From: Achatina immaculata
Lineage: Eukaryota > Mollusca > Gastropoda > Stylommatophora > Achatinidae
DNA: 64,000 nt
Direction of reading: 5' to 3'
Assembly: GCA_009760885.1 (NCBI GenBank)
Contig: CM019718.1
Location: 24,953,133-25,017,132, forward strand
Shown here: piece after piece, positions 12,015-21,807 of the stretch
Position numbering within the stretch: position 1 is the stretch's first letter
Layout of the letters: each line of letters begins with the position of its first letter
Notes under the pieces: generated by a model
Databases searched by the model: none
Told to the model about the DNA's origin: nothing
What the model saw: only the letters and a program-made list of their open reading frames with translations
Position numbers and translations under genes: made by a program

Positions 12015-12100
12015 TGTGTCTTGAACCCGGTACCACCGGATTAGTAAACTGAGCAAAGACACATTTACTCAGCAAACCATTACAGTCTCGGTGCTGCTTT
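12015..12100 (-). mobile_element. Possible tRNA-derived SINE head
   Basis: On the minus strand the sequence has a GTAATGGTTTGCTGAGTAAA segment and, some 50 bp on, GGGTTCAAGAC resembling a Pol III B box. The A box is weak and no second copy was found, so the call is tentative. Confidence 0.3.
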
Positions 12101-13097
12101 AAGAAAAAAAAAATGCTTAACTTTGTTGATCGAATATTTAACTTTTATACTTCCTAGTACGAAACTGACTAAAGATTTATTATTAGTTTTACGGTTTATG
12201 GCGTGGATCATCGTCACTGCACCCCGGGCAAGTTCACAGGCACTCAGATACCCCCGCCCCCAACCTCCCACCTCAGTATATTAATCTGCGTCCTGCGGTT
12301 TTAGTATTAGGGTAAAGTATTTACTATCTCAGAAGTAAGACAATTTCACGGCGCAGGAGCGGGAATTCAACGCCAGAAGGTATGTCCTAGAAGCATGAGC
12401 TGTAGACAGCGTATACTGGCTGTCCGAAGAAAGAAGATCTCATATACTGTAGTTTCTGCTTCAACTGCTTGTACGCGAGAGAGCGTGGTAAATTCCGCGT
12501 GACTCACAGCTGGCAGTGACGCATGCGCAGTTCACGCCAATCTATTGGTTAGTCCACTTGCCTCATAAATCAAGTATTCGTTTTTTTTTTTTTTTAGGTG
12601 ATTTCAGTTGAAGAAACAAGCAGTGCCTGTATGCAGACTTACCGTACCAGGGGGCTCGTTGCTGGCCGTGTTTGCGGGTAAATACAAACATAAGAACCAG
12701 TCATCTGGAACTGGTTAATATCCTACGCTGCTTCCCCAGCAAAATCTCTCTTGCGTAAATTCTTATACTAATACAATTTTTAAAATCCCAAGACCACACA
12801 TAAAAGTTTAGAACAAACGCAGGCGCCATGTTTTTTTTAGCAGGAAATTACACGATACCTATATTTAGCTTATATAGTCACAACAATACCATTCAGCGAC
12901 AGGTGTTTTATCTGCAATTGGTTACAGACTATGTACAAGGTTTTATTTTGAAGAAAAAAAACGAGTTAAATCATAGTTAGCGAGATAGGAATGGGTGTGT
13001 AGCCCAAAGAAGTGGAGTCTGCCAGGAAGCATGCTCAGGAATTAAACCCATCTTGATCTATTTTGTGTGCCAGCTTGTACTTCAGGTCATAGCCTGC
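12101..13097. other. Intron 3 sequence, nothing assigned
   Basis: No gene, RNA or clear repeat seen apart from short poly-T runs. Confidence 0.35.
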
Positions 13098-13184
13098 AGA
13101 AAGGTCAAGTTCACAGTTATAAGGGAGACAGAAAGTAGAGACGTCAAGTTCACAGTTATAAGGGAGACAGAAAGTAGAGACGCC
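13098..13184. repeat. Two-copy tandem repeat of about 39 bp
   Basis: GTCAAGTTCACAGTTATAAG plus GGAGACAGAAAGTAGAGAC occurs twice in succession, followed by a partial third unit. Confidence 0.85.
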
Positions 13185-13204
13185 AACTTCACATGTGCAT
13201 GGAA

Positions 13205-13425
13205 ATATAAGGCAGAAACGCTAATCCGCCTCCACTTCCTAGACAAGATTTGTAGGTTCATAGGTTCTTGTCCTGTCCTTTCCCAGAGCCCCTCGTTCTT
13301 GATCTTGTCCTGCCATTTAATGTTTAAAATCCTCCTCAAGCAACAGTTCATGACTGGTTGTATCTTCCGTTGTCTTTGTCTCGGTCATCGCCCGCTATGT
13401 AGGACAGTCTTTACTTATAACTCTC
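13205..13425 (-). mobile_element. RTE-type LINE ORF2 C-terminal fragment
   Basis: The minus strand encodes CLRRILNIKWQDKIKNEGLW followed by RTGQEPMNLQILSRKWR, a hallmark of one widespread invertebrate RTE-type family in the region after the reverse transcriptase. The copy is truncated at both ends. Confidence 0.7.
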
Positions 13426-13734
13426 TTCATTATATTGAAAGAATTAGAAATTTCTTCCTTTCACGAGAAAAAAAAAACAAACTTATAAGACTGGCAATAA
13501 ATGCAGTGAAAATAAACTTTATTGCTTTTTTAAAAGTCATTTATAACGATGAGGATTATTAATGATAAAAAAAATACATAAATAAGGACAATCAAACTTG
13601 TTGGAAATGTTATGAGAAGACGGAAGAATAAGATTCCTGGCAATAATTGAAAAACAAATCAAAGGAAAAAAAAATAAGCATAGACAGAGAGATTTTCATA
13701 TTTGATTTTCATATTATTTCATATGAAAATATGG

Positions 13735-14220
13735 AAATATGAAAATCAGGATATTTAAGAGTAATGTTCTAAGTGTACTACTCTATGGAAGTGAATGCTG
13801 GAAAATCACCAAAACCATAGAAAACAAGTTGAATTCTTTCCAAACTAAATGTTTACGAAGAATTAGAAAAATATTTTGGCCAAACACCATAAGAAATAAC
13901 ATCTTATTAGCAGAAATGCAGATGAAACCACTGACAACAATTATTGAGGAAAGACGCTGGCGATGGTTGGGACATGTGCTCCGAATGACTGACAACTCAC
14001 TACCAAAAATAGCACTAAGATGGACACCACAGGGGAACAAGAAGTAAGGGTAGACCAAAAGAGACATGGAGAAGAACAAGAGAGAGGATGTTGAGCAATA
14101 GAGGGCTCACCTGGGCAAGAGCAGAAAAAAAGGCGAAGGACAGGCATTTGTGGAAAACCCTTGCGGAAGCCCCATGTGCCCTGGGCACTTAAGGTTCAGA
14201 GAGAGAGAGAGAGAGAGACA
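13735..14220 (+). mobile_element. RTE-type LINE 3' end with (GA)n tail
   Basis: The open frame 13739-14047 encodes LLYGSECWKITKTIENKLN, then KCLRRIRKIFWPN and RRWRWLGHVLRM, ending in RWTPQGNKK at a stop. Downstream sequence continues as GCGGAAGCCCCATGTGCCCT, then TTAAGGTTCA directly followed by (GA)n at about 14199. The same 3' block and dinucleotide tail recur at 15.3, 34.7, 52.8 and 53.4 kb. The endonuclease and main RT domain are absent, so this is a 5'-truncated copy. Confidence 0.8.
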
Positions 14221-14734
14221 GACAGAGAGACAGAGAGAAAAAATATCTGAAAGAACTGACGAAGAGGCATTGGGTGAGTAAACAAAACAAAAAAAAACAA
14301 CAAGAAAACAGACGCCAAGGACTGGTGGAAGTGGACAAGCACTATCACTAAAACCTGCCGACAAGGGGCCTCATGAATCCGTACAAAATAAATGTTCCGT
14401 TTTGGCAACACATAACCGACTTTTGATTCACTTGACATTTGTATGATCAGGAAACAAGCGACAACAAGTGATTATTTGAACATGCGTGCCAACAAGTGAA
14501 AGTTGTACATTATCAAATTTACAGACTGGACCATCGTCGGATATTCGGTTTTCACTCTTAGTCAGTGCAAATGTCGTTCTTTTGAGAGGCCACGTGTAAG
14601 CAGTGGCGAGTTATCCATTAAGCCGAGTAGGTATAAATCTAAGGACCCGGTATGGAAAGAGGCCCTGGGTTGTCGGCCTTTCTAAGATTATAGATTATTA
14701 TTTTATGAATTTTTTAACAGAAGATGGTCGGAAG
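14221..14734. other. Intron 3 sequence, nothing assigned
   Basis: No supported gene or repeat. Confidence 0.3.
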
Positions 14735-14818
14735 GGGCGGGGCCCTTACAAAGTTTAGTCTAAGGGCCCTTACTAAGGTTAGTCTAGGGGTCCTTACTAA
14801 GTTTAGTCCAGGCCCCCC
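14735..14818. repeat. Three-copy GGGCCCTTACTAAGTTTAGTC tandem repeat (period about 27)
   Basis: Three adjacent imperfect copies of a GGGCCCTTAC + AAGTTTAGTC unit, GC-rich relative to flanks. Confidence 0.75.
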
Positions 14819-15137
14819 GGTGGTGTCTAGCCCGCCATTTGTGTGTAAGCGATATATTTTGTTATCATAATTGATGCTGTCAAAGACACATTATCTTGCC
14901 ATGTTATCAGTTTTTTTTTTTCTGGAACAGTCGTAGAATAATGGTCTTATTTGGTTACATGTTTACATGACTCATGGCTTGCCTTGCAACTGTCAACAGT
15001 TGGCAAGTCAAATGTGACATTTTCCAGGATATCTGTAATCAAATAGTCACATCATTAATTGTCACGTCATGAAGCTGTTGTTTGTGTTGTATGTTTGCTT
15101 TCTTATTCTCTTCATATATGTCTGTCTCTTTATTAGA

Positions 15138-15224
15138 ATCCATCCATCCATCCATCCATCCATCCATCCATCCATCCATCCATCCATCCATCCATCCATC
15201 CATCCATCCATCCATCCATCCATC
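15138..15224. repeat. (ATCC)n microsatellite
   Basis: About 21 uninterrupted ATCC units. Open frames of Ile-His-Pro-Ser repeats here are artefacts. Confidence 0.97.
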
Positions 15225-15253
15225 TGTCTTTCTGTTGCCTGCCCCTCCTTCTG

Positions 15254-15255
<2 letters not shown>

Positions 15256-15289
<34 letters not shown>

Positions 15290-15475
15290 TACACACAACC
15301 TTAAGTGCCCGAGGCACATGGAGCTTCCGCAAAGGTTTTCCACAAACGCTTGTCCTTTGCCTTTTTTTTCCCCGCTCTTGCCCAAGTGAACCATTTATTG
15401 CTCAACATCCTCTGCGTTGTTCTTCTCCATGTCTTCTTTGGTGTTCAGTCACATACAAAACTTTGCCAAAAGAAA
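15256..15475 (-). mobile_element. RTE-type LINE 3' end with (GA)n tail (minus orientation)
   Basis: In reverse complement the sequence carries GTGGAAAACCTTTGCGGAAG and CCTTAAGG, then an (AC/AG)n tract, matching the 3' terminus of the copy at 13.7-14.2 kb. An (ATCC)n array abuts the tail. Confidence 0.7.
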
Positions 15476-16139
15476 GCACAGAAAGAAAGTGACCTAACAT
15501 TTCTGGGCACGTCAGAAATTATACTCGTATAAAACTTTGGCCGTATTAACGTTGTCTCAGGTTATGATACAATCAAGAGAGAACAGCATGAGATCATCAG
15601 AGGAAAGAAATTGTTCACATGAATCATTACTCTGTCACAGCATTTAATTATGAGTAAACTTGGCTGACATTTAGTCAAGAGAAACATGGTTTAGTACAAG
15701 CTGGGAGGGGAGATAATTTTATTGACAATTTAGTGTGTTAACTCAAGTGCGATAGACTAGTGATATACATGCTAAAGTTTTACTATCAAATGAATAAAAC
15801 ATGCAACATTTCAGCAATTATGGTCTTCGAAAATTAAAAACATAATGGCCGGCGAAATAATAAAAGGAAACACTTTAAAGAACGCAGATCGGAAGATAAC
15901 AGCGGCATTATACCACAAGAAAACCAGGACGGAGGTGGTTATGTTCTGATGTATTCAGGTCATCGAAGACGAGGTGGAACTTCCGAATAGAGCCTTTCAG
16001 ATAAACTAGAAAAGCTACAACAATATACCCTCTAACGAAACGGACTTAATGTAGTAAGTTGTAAATAAATGTTCTAGCCCTCTAGGATCAGATGTCCAAG
16101 CTCGAAGGAACTAAGAGATCCGTCTGTACTCACACATCT
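15476..16139. other. Intron 3 sequence, nothing assigned
   Basis: AT-rich noncoding sequence; nothing recognised. Confidence 0.3.
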
Positions 16140-16248
16140 CGCAAATCATTTGATACTACTCACGTATCACTTGATACTACTCATGTATCACTTGATATTA
16201 CTCACATAGTATCATTTGATACTACTCATATATCATTTGATACTATGA
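16140..16248. repeat. About 20-bp tandem repeat ACTCATGTATCACTTGATACT
   Basis: Five to six imperfect copies. Each unit carries a small inverted repeat (GTATCA...TGATAC). Confidence 0.8.
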
Positions 16249-16284
16249 CTAGAGAGTTTGTACTTCTAGAAAAGATGGCACAGT

Positions 16285-16760
16285 GGTTCTCATCATTCCA
16301 GTTCGCAGACGCCCCCCTCCCACCCACCTTTTTTCAACCCAAGATACCCCAGAATCCTCACTAAACTCTTATATTAAGTCATCGTCGAGAAATAATTTCC
16401 ACCATTGCGTAATTTGTCCTATAGAACACCCCCCCCCCCCACTCCTCGCCCCAATTCCTCCCTTGGAAAAACAAATTCCCGCCCTTGAAGTTCCTTTCCT
16501 TTGTATGTAATCCTTAAAAAAAAGGCTTTCGCCGAAATATTGCATTGTTTATGTTCTTCATACATATGTGCTCATCTTACTTTATGCCATTCTTTTTTTC
16601 TGCCAACTTTCCTCACTCTTTCTTTCTTTTTTTTTTTTTTATAAAACTGAACCATACACCTCTGTCTACCTTCATTACTAAAACCAGTTTAACCACAGTC
16701 GTCGCTTCTCTTATCTTACCTGCCTGCCTGCTGAGAATCACTGTGTGTAGTCAGTGATTC
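16285..16760 (+). mobile_element. Possible Penelope-like 3' UTR relic
   Basis: A pyrimidine-rich stretch is followed at 16524-16537 by GGC-TTTC-GCC-GAAA. This matches the hairpin plus GAAA arrangement in the Penelope-like 3' region at 56.77 kb. No coding part was found, so the call depends on that short match and similar composition. Confidence 0.3.
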
Positions 16761-16884
16761 ATATCTGACTAAGGTCATATCTTTTCTCTTCCTCATGACC
16801 CGTAGCAGGCTGTTACCTTCCTTCACTTTCGCTGGGTTTTGTTTGGTTAATATCTCCAAGTCCCGTATCATTTGTATATCGTAG

Positions 16885-17106
16885 CTGGGTGTGAAGTGTT
16901 AATGCCTTCGCAATTTCAAGGCCACTGCAGCGTTTGAGGTAGGGATGCCAGCACCTGTCCTCGCTTGCCTTTGTTGTCCTAGGGAAACCCGGGGTACCTA
17001 CTTTTTTTTTTAGGCTGGATTGACCTCGGTGCCCGAGTGCGAAATCAAACCAGGGACCTTTTGATCGGCAGGTGAGTGCACTAACCACTGCACCACCGCA
17101 ACACCT
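16885..17106 (-). mobile_element. tRNA-derived SINE, family 1
   Basis: On the minus strand the head reads GGTGGTGCAGTGGTTAGTGC (A box) and, about 40 bp on, CTGGTTTGATTTC (B box). A body follows that contains GGGATG/GCTGGCATCC and a poly-T-adjacent CCTAGG block. The same head and body occur at 47.12-47.36 kb. No intact tRNA acceptor stem or anticodon arm was drawn, so this is a SINE rather than a tRNA gene. Confidence 0.75.
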
Positions 17107-17257
17107 GTTGTTTGATTTGCTGTCGAAAAAATAGTAGCTACAGGCTACAAATAGTAGTCTAATCTAACTATGCTTGGATTAGATGTACTGTAGTACACAG
17201 TTTTTGTATAATCATCCTTTAGTTGCACTGCTTGGCATGAGTACTTCCAGAAAAGAT

Positions 17258-17382
17258 GTGTTTTGATATATACTGTATTTCCTTGAATAAAGACAGGGTC
17301 TGAAATAGTAACCTGCCTAAATTAAACGCCGGGGTGGAGTGGGGGAGAGGAAGGGTCGGAGTCTTTCGAATAATGCACTTCA
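17258..17382. repeat. Dispersed repeat with AATAAACGCCGG-like blocks
   Basis: Contains TACTGTATTTCCTTGAATAA and TTAAACGCCGGGG, then GGAGTCTTTCGAATAA. The last block also begins the related stretch at about 18.99 kb. It is probably a MITE relic; the ends were not resolved. Confidence 0.45.
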
Positions 17383-17394
17383 GATGTGAGAGGG

Positions 17395-17485
17395 AAAAAA
17401 ATGATGAGAAAATGATAGTGACTCGAACCGTGGACTCTGCCAAGATGAGTCGCCGCCTAGTTGCGAGGAAAAAACACTTTGTGTA
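17395..17485 (-). mobile_element. tRNA-derived SINE, family 2
   Basis: Reverse complement contains CTAGGCGGCGACTCATCTTG and then CACGGTTCGAGTCAC, a good B box. The segment aligns with 59.66-59.76 kb over roughly 60-80 bp. Confidence 0.6.
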
Positions 17486-17774
17486 CTCGGCCATCAAAAC
17501 TTCTTATAACCACAGACAGGGAAACAACGACTCTTTGTTTCTCATTTGAAAGATTCACTTTCGCTTAAATTTCTCATTTGAAAGATATGGAGTATACAGA
17601 GGATAACACATTTTTATAAGAGGGGGGGGGGGTGCGGTCAGCTCAAAGATTTCATGGAAAGTCACTGTTATATAGATAAAAGCAACTTCGTATCCGACTC
17701 TATGTCTGTGTTTGAAGATTATCACAGCGTCCGCTGCAAAGAGCACAAGTGTGGATGTCCATGGTTACCACAGA

Positions 17775-17913
17775 TCAGAAGAAGAAGAAGCAGAAGAAGA
17801 CGAAGAAGAAGCAGAAAAGAAGAAGAAGAAGAAGAAGAGAAGAAGAAGAAGACGAAGAAGAAGAAGAAGAAGAAGAAGAAGAAGAAGCAGAAAAAGAAGA
17901 AGAAGAAGAAGAA
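17775..17913. repeat. (GAA)n-type pure purine tract
   Basis: About 140 bp of GAA/AAG with occasional GCAGAA and GAC units. It lies inside intron 3. Lys/Glu/Arg-rich open frames are artefacts of the tract. Confidence 0.95.
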
Positions 17914-18234
17914 ATGTTATGACTAATTATAGTGCTTCGCTGCTGAAAGAGTTTTGATTTAAATCCGCACGGCCTGGAAAGAGTAACAAGACCTTGATCC
18001 CACTGGCACAAACAGATTCTCATTTGTTTACAAAACATGTTAGGGAGACAACAAGGAGGTCCAGCCACTTCTAAAACAGGAAGAAGGAAACTCGCTTTAC
18101 TCATCACAGCGCTGTTTCTTGTAGGAACATCTTACGGTGTATTGATTAGACGTGTCCATGTTAAGCAACGGAAAGACACCGGGGAACAAAGAGCAAGGCG
18201 AGTCATACAGGTTTCCATCGATATCCCAATTTAA

Positions 18235-18540
18235 AAAAAATAAAATCAAGCAGTTAAATCTACACTTGGCGTTTGTGACTTGTTTCTTAAGACTACGTCT
18301 TACACTTGGCACTTGTGATTTGTTTGTTATGATTACGTCCTGAACCTGGTATACTTGTGACTTTTTTTCTCAAGATTACGCCCACTACTTGGTACCTGTG
18401 ACTTACTTATTGCTTAAGATTACGTCATAATTTGGCATTTGTGAATTTCTTCTTAATGCTCCGTTCTCTACACTTGACATTTGTGACTTGTTTCTTAAGA
18501 TTACGTCCTACGCCTGGCTTTTGTAAAGACTGCTAAGACA
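18235..18540. repeat. Degenerate tandem repeat around CACTTGGCATTTGTGACTTG
   Basis: About six to seven copies at a period near 55-60 bp, each with ACTTGG..TTGTGACTTG and TTAAGATTACGTC blocks, decaying towards the edges. Confidence 0.75.
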
Positions 18541-18814
18541 GCGCGAAGTAAGAATGAATAATTAGATTTAAAATGGTGAATGAGGGAAGATGGAGATTCT
18601 AAGAGATAAAGTAGATGGAAGGCGATAAACTTTCGACTAACGGGGTTCTGTGGTGACTCAAGTTTTGGTTAACTCTGTTAGTAGCAAGACATCTTTTATT
18701 TTGTGAAGACGGTCCAGAGAAAAACATGTGCAATTTTGTTGCGAATTTTTTTTTCGTAAGACAAAAGTTCCAATGTCAGTTTTGTAGCAGTTTATTTCCG
18801 GTTAGGAAATTTGC

Positions 18815-18858
18815 CCGCCCATCCATCCATCCGTCCGTCCATCCATCCATCCATCCAT

Positions 18859-18891
<33 letters not shown>

Positions 18892-18908
18892 AGTCCATCC
18901 GTCCGTTA
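18815..18908. repeat. (CATC)n microsatellite with CGTC variants
   Basis: About 22 units of CATC, CGTC and CAGTC variants. Confidence 0.95.
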
Positions 18909-18989
18909 CACTTTAGCACGTCCTACAGGACAGTAAGTAACAAACTTTCTTCACTTCTCACGGTCTTCTGCCAGTATTTTAAAAAATGC

Positions 18990-19212
18990 TGCTCCTACGC
19001 GGAGTCTTTCGAATAAACTCAAATGTGTCAAATAAGCACCTGGTCTGAAATAAACGCCGGGTCTCTGCTATCTATAGATAGACGTACAGTATAGGCTAAT
19101 ACCAATGCTGGAGAACCGTTAAGTGGCTTTAGCGAATAATGGCCTGCCTGGAATAGACGCCGGCCTCTAATAAACGAAGAATTTCGACGATAATTTTGTG
19201 AATAAACCACGA
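18990..19212. repeat. Dispersed AATAAACGCCGG repeat, second copy
   Basis: Contains GGAGTCTTTCGAATAAAC and GAAATAAACGCCGGGTC. In its right part it has a further AATAGACGCCGGCCTC and AATAAACG, a layout of repeated CGCCGG blocks like a foldback or MITE-type element. Confidence 0.5.
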
Positions 19213-20224
19213 GGGCATTTAAACAAAAATATAATATATAAACGTTTATGAATAAGGAAAACTTTGCACAGACCTGGCACTAAGAATGATAAGTGTCACA
19301 GCGTCTATTTTATAACACAAACATTTACTCCACTGTAAGGCTAGTTTGACTGGAGTTGCGCTTGGAGAACGCCATCAAACTACTTCACGCTTTTCATGAT
19401 ATTTCAACTCCTTTACATCACTCTCCACGCTTCATTACTAAAACATTTCGGTGAAACTGGCGGCCATGACAACTGATGACCATTCTGGGGATGATAATGT
19501 CGACTGCTAGAGAAAGGAAAACACATTAACTGCCAAATGAAAGGGTCAACCCCAGTAAATCTGCAGGAGTAACAGCTTTTGTTAGTGGCCGCTTTAAGGC
19601 AGTTTTATAGTCGCGCGAGAAACAGCTGACTTTTACGACCGCTGTCATAACAATTCGATTTACGAGCAACGTTTAACGAATTCGTCCTTTTTTTTTTCAT
19701 TGAAAGGATAGCCCGCTCCATAAAAAAGATTTAATTACGTCTGTTGGTTACTGCGCATGCGTGATTCTTGCACAGATTGGAAGCGGCGTGGATTTGGTGC
19801 TGGAGAAAGATACAGCACAGAACACTGAATCTAAGAAATGCTGCAGAACAACGAAGATGGTTTCAAAGAAGAAGAAGAAAACGGATAATGAGAATTGTTT
19901 GGGCTTGTCATAGGAACAATGAAGTTACAGAACTTTTAAATTTGTAGAAATCGTAAGCCATAAAACTAAGAGAAGGCCAAGAGTGTGGGGGGGGGGGGGG
20001 AATAATTTTGACACGTACAGCGGACTTGACAGCAGGGGAAAGGAATAAGTTGTTGTCGTTGTACGGTAGGAGAAAGTAATAAAGTATTCTGACAAGCTGA
20101 GCACGTTGTACAGGAGGGAAAAATTCTTTGGAGTTTTTAAAAAAATAGTTTCAGCAGGATTTTGGTGGAATATTATTTTTTTTTAATAACGGTCACAAGA
20201 TTCTTACTTCTTACATCCTTCCCG
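19213..20224. other. Intron 3 sequence, nothing assigned
   Basis: No gene or definite repeat; a poly-G run lies at about 19987-20000. Confidence 0.3.
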
Positions 20225-20420
20225 TGCTGTTAAACGTCACATAGGGCTCGCTTGGTAGTGTGGCATGTTTTACTGTTTTCAGCGAGCTTTCCAAGGGATT
20301 TTATGCCTATTAATTTGACATCTCTTAACAGTGTCCTCTTCAGAGTTTCACGTGGTCGACCTCTTTTTCTGTGGCCTGTTCTACCTGATACTTTGTTTTG
20401 GGATTCTTGACTGTTCACAA
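20225..20420 (-). mobile_element. RTE-type LINE 3' end fragment
   Basis: The minus strand encodes RKRGRPRETLKRTLLRDVK, then SLGKLAENSKTCH, and ends in a GACGTTTAACAGCACGGGAA block. That 3' block recurs inside the hAT-like segment at 55.29-55.34 kb. Confidence 0.65.
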
Positions 20421-20464
20421 GATTAAAAGGGGAAAAAAAACATAATGCGACTGTTTCAAATCCT

Positions 20465-20545
20465 TCATAAGCAGGAACTAATGTTGTATATCACATGAAC
20501 TAATGTTGCACATCACAGGAACTAATGTTGTACATCACAGCACGA
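20465..20545. repeat. Three-copy GGAACTAATGTTGTACATCACA repeat
   Basis: Three adjacent copies of about 26 bp with minor substitutions. Confidence 0.8.
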
Positions 20546-20837
20546 CTTCAGCTATATTTTACCGTGAAGGCTGCTTCATGTGAAGGCTGCAACGGATACC
20601 AGATCACAAGATGAGAGCTAAATAAAAGAGATCTCGGTTCAGTCGTTCGAGTGCGAGTGAGCGATAACTACAGGCGTGGAGCTGAGGAAGAGATGAAGTG
20701 AGATAGGAGGACACTCAGTAAAGATACTCACTAGACGGTTGAAGGATGATGAAAGGTCCTGATGTCGGATAGGGAAAGGGGCGAGGTAAGTTCCTGCGAG
20801 AAGATGGTGAGAAACATCAGGCTCATAAACAAAGTCA

Positions 20838-20915
20838 AGACAGACGGACAGACTGACAGAGAGAGACAGACAGACAGACAAGCAGGCAGACAGACAGACA
20901 GACAGGCAGGCAGGT
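20838..20915. repeat. (GACA)n/(GGCA)n microsatellite
   Basis: A run of GACA, GGCA and GAGA units immediately upstream of a LINE-type 3' terminus. Confidence 0.9.
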
Positions 20916-20965
20916 TAAGAATTGGGCACGCAGACCTGCCTAACATTCCGCATACAGCCTTCACT
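20916..20965 (-). mobile_element. CR1/L2-like LINE 3' terminus
   Basis: The block AAGAATTGGGCACGCAGACC matches those at 36.26 and 37.9 kb, where it precedes an AATAAAG-ATCA tail in the minus orientation. Only the last about 50 bp are present. Confidence 0.5.
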
Positions 20966-20984
20966 CAATCGGTCATTCAGTACA

Positions 20985-21050
20985 AGTTCATTCATTCACT
21001 CATTTGCATGTCCCTTGTGGAACTTTGCCTCCCTAACAGCACTCCTGTTA
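20985..21050 (-). mobile_element. RTE-type LINE 3' terminus
   Basis: TTTGCATGTCCCTTGTGGAA followed by TTTGCCTCCCTAACAGC is the same 3' block as at 4.98-5.02 kb. The tail lies on the left as ATTC/TTCA tandem units. Confidence 0.6.
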
Positions 21051-21194
21051 GTGAACATAATAAACATGAATAAATAAATAAACAACCATACTTCGTCCAC
21101 ACACTCCACGCTCTGATTTATGCAACTACATGAAACAAACTTCAGTTACACTCTCACATTCATTCATTCTAAACTCACCGATTTATAGACAACC

Positions 21195-21340
21195 AGTACG
21201 AGAAACACAACAGTCAAGCCATACTTTAGGCAATGGTAAAGTTCCCGTTTCCGTGCCATTAAGGCATATTTGGGAAAACGGTGTAAGGCCCGTATTTTCC
21301 TTGACCTTCGGCACATGAAAGCGTGACAAGCCATACTTTA
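21195..21340. repeat. Dispersed repeat shared with 11765-11895
   Basis: Has the same ordered blocks (GTTTCCGTGCCATTAAG, ACGGTGTAAGGCC, GTATTTTCC, ACCTTCGGCACA) in the same orientation as the 11.8-kb copy. Confidence 0.55.
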
Positions 21341-21359
21341 AATTAATTTCAACTTTGAC

Positions 21360-21412
21360 ACTGTGTATACATACATACATACATACACACACACACAGAG
21401 AGAGAGAGAGGG
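21360..21412. repeat. (CATA)n-(CA)n-(GA)n compound microsatellite
   Basis: Consecutive CATA, CA and GA tracts. Confidence 0.9.
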
Positions 21413-21807
21413 CACATAGTAAACAAGAAAAAAAATGGGTGATAAAGAAATGTAACACGCCCCAGGGTGAGTCATATTTGAACACCGCCTACCATGAGAT
21501 CTGTACTCACGCTCCTACTCCTCCACAGTGAGTTGTTCCGCTTTGATGCTCGATGGTGCACGCCTTCTCTCTCAGGTAAACAGCCACTATGGCGGGAGAA
21601 ATGATGCGGCCAATGGTAATTGGGGACAATTAATCGATGCTTCTTCAGGTAAGAGGTAGCGGAGTTTGTAGGCAAATATTTCAAGAGCTTATGGCTGCAG
21701 GAACAAGGAATGAAAGGGACTGGGACCAGATACAGAAATTAACTATTTTTTTAACTTGATATTTTACCCTCTTTTTTTCTGTTAATCCTTTCTGAATTCT
21801 GCATATA

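Noticed and set aside
13739..14047. Host gene encoding a 102-residue protein
   Set aside because: Its sequence is the C-terminus of an RTE-type LINE, repeated at 34.7 kb and 52.8 kb.
17654..17957. Lys/Arg/Glu-rich proteins
   Set aside because: They are translations of the (GAA)n tract in different frames.
18037..18234. 65-residue protein with a hydrophobic segment
   Set aside because: It is short and isolated in an intron, with no homology recognised and no supporting signals; kept only as a note.
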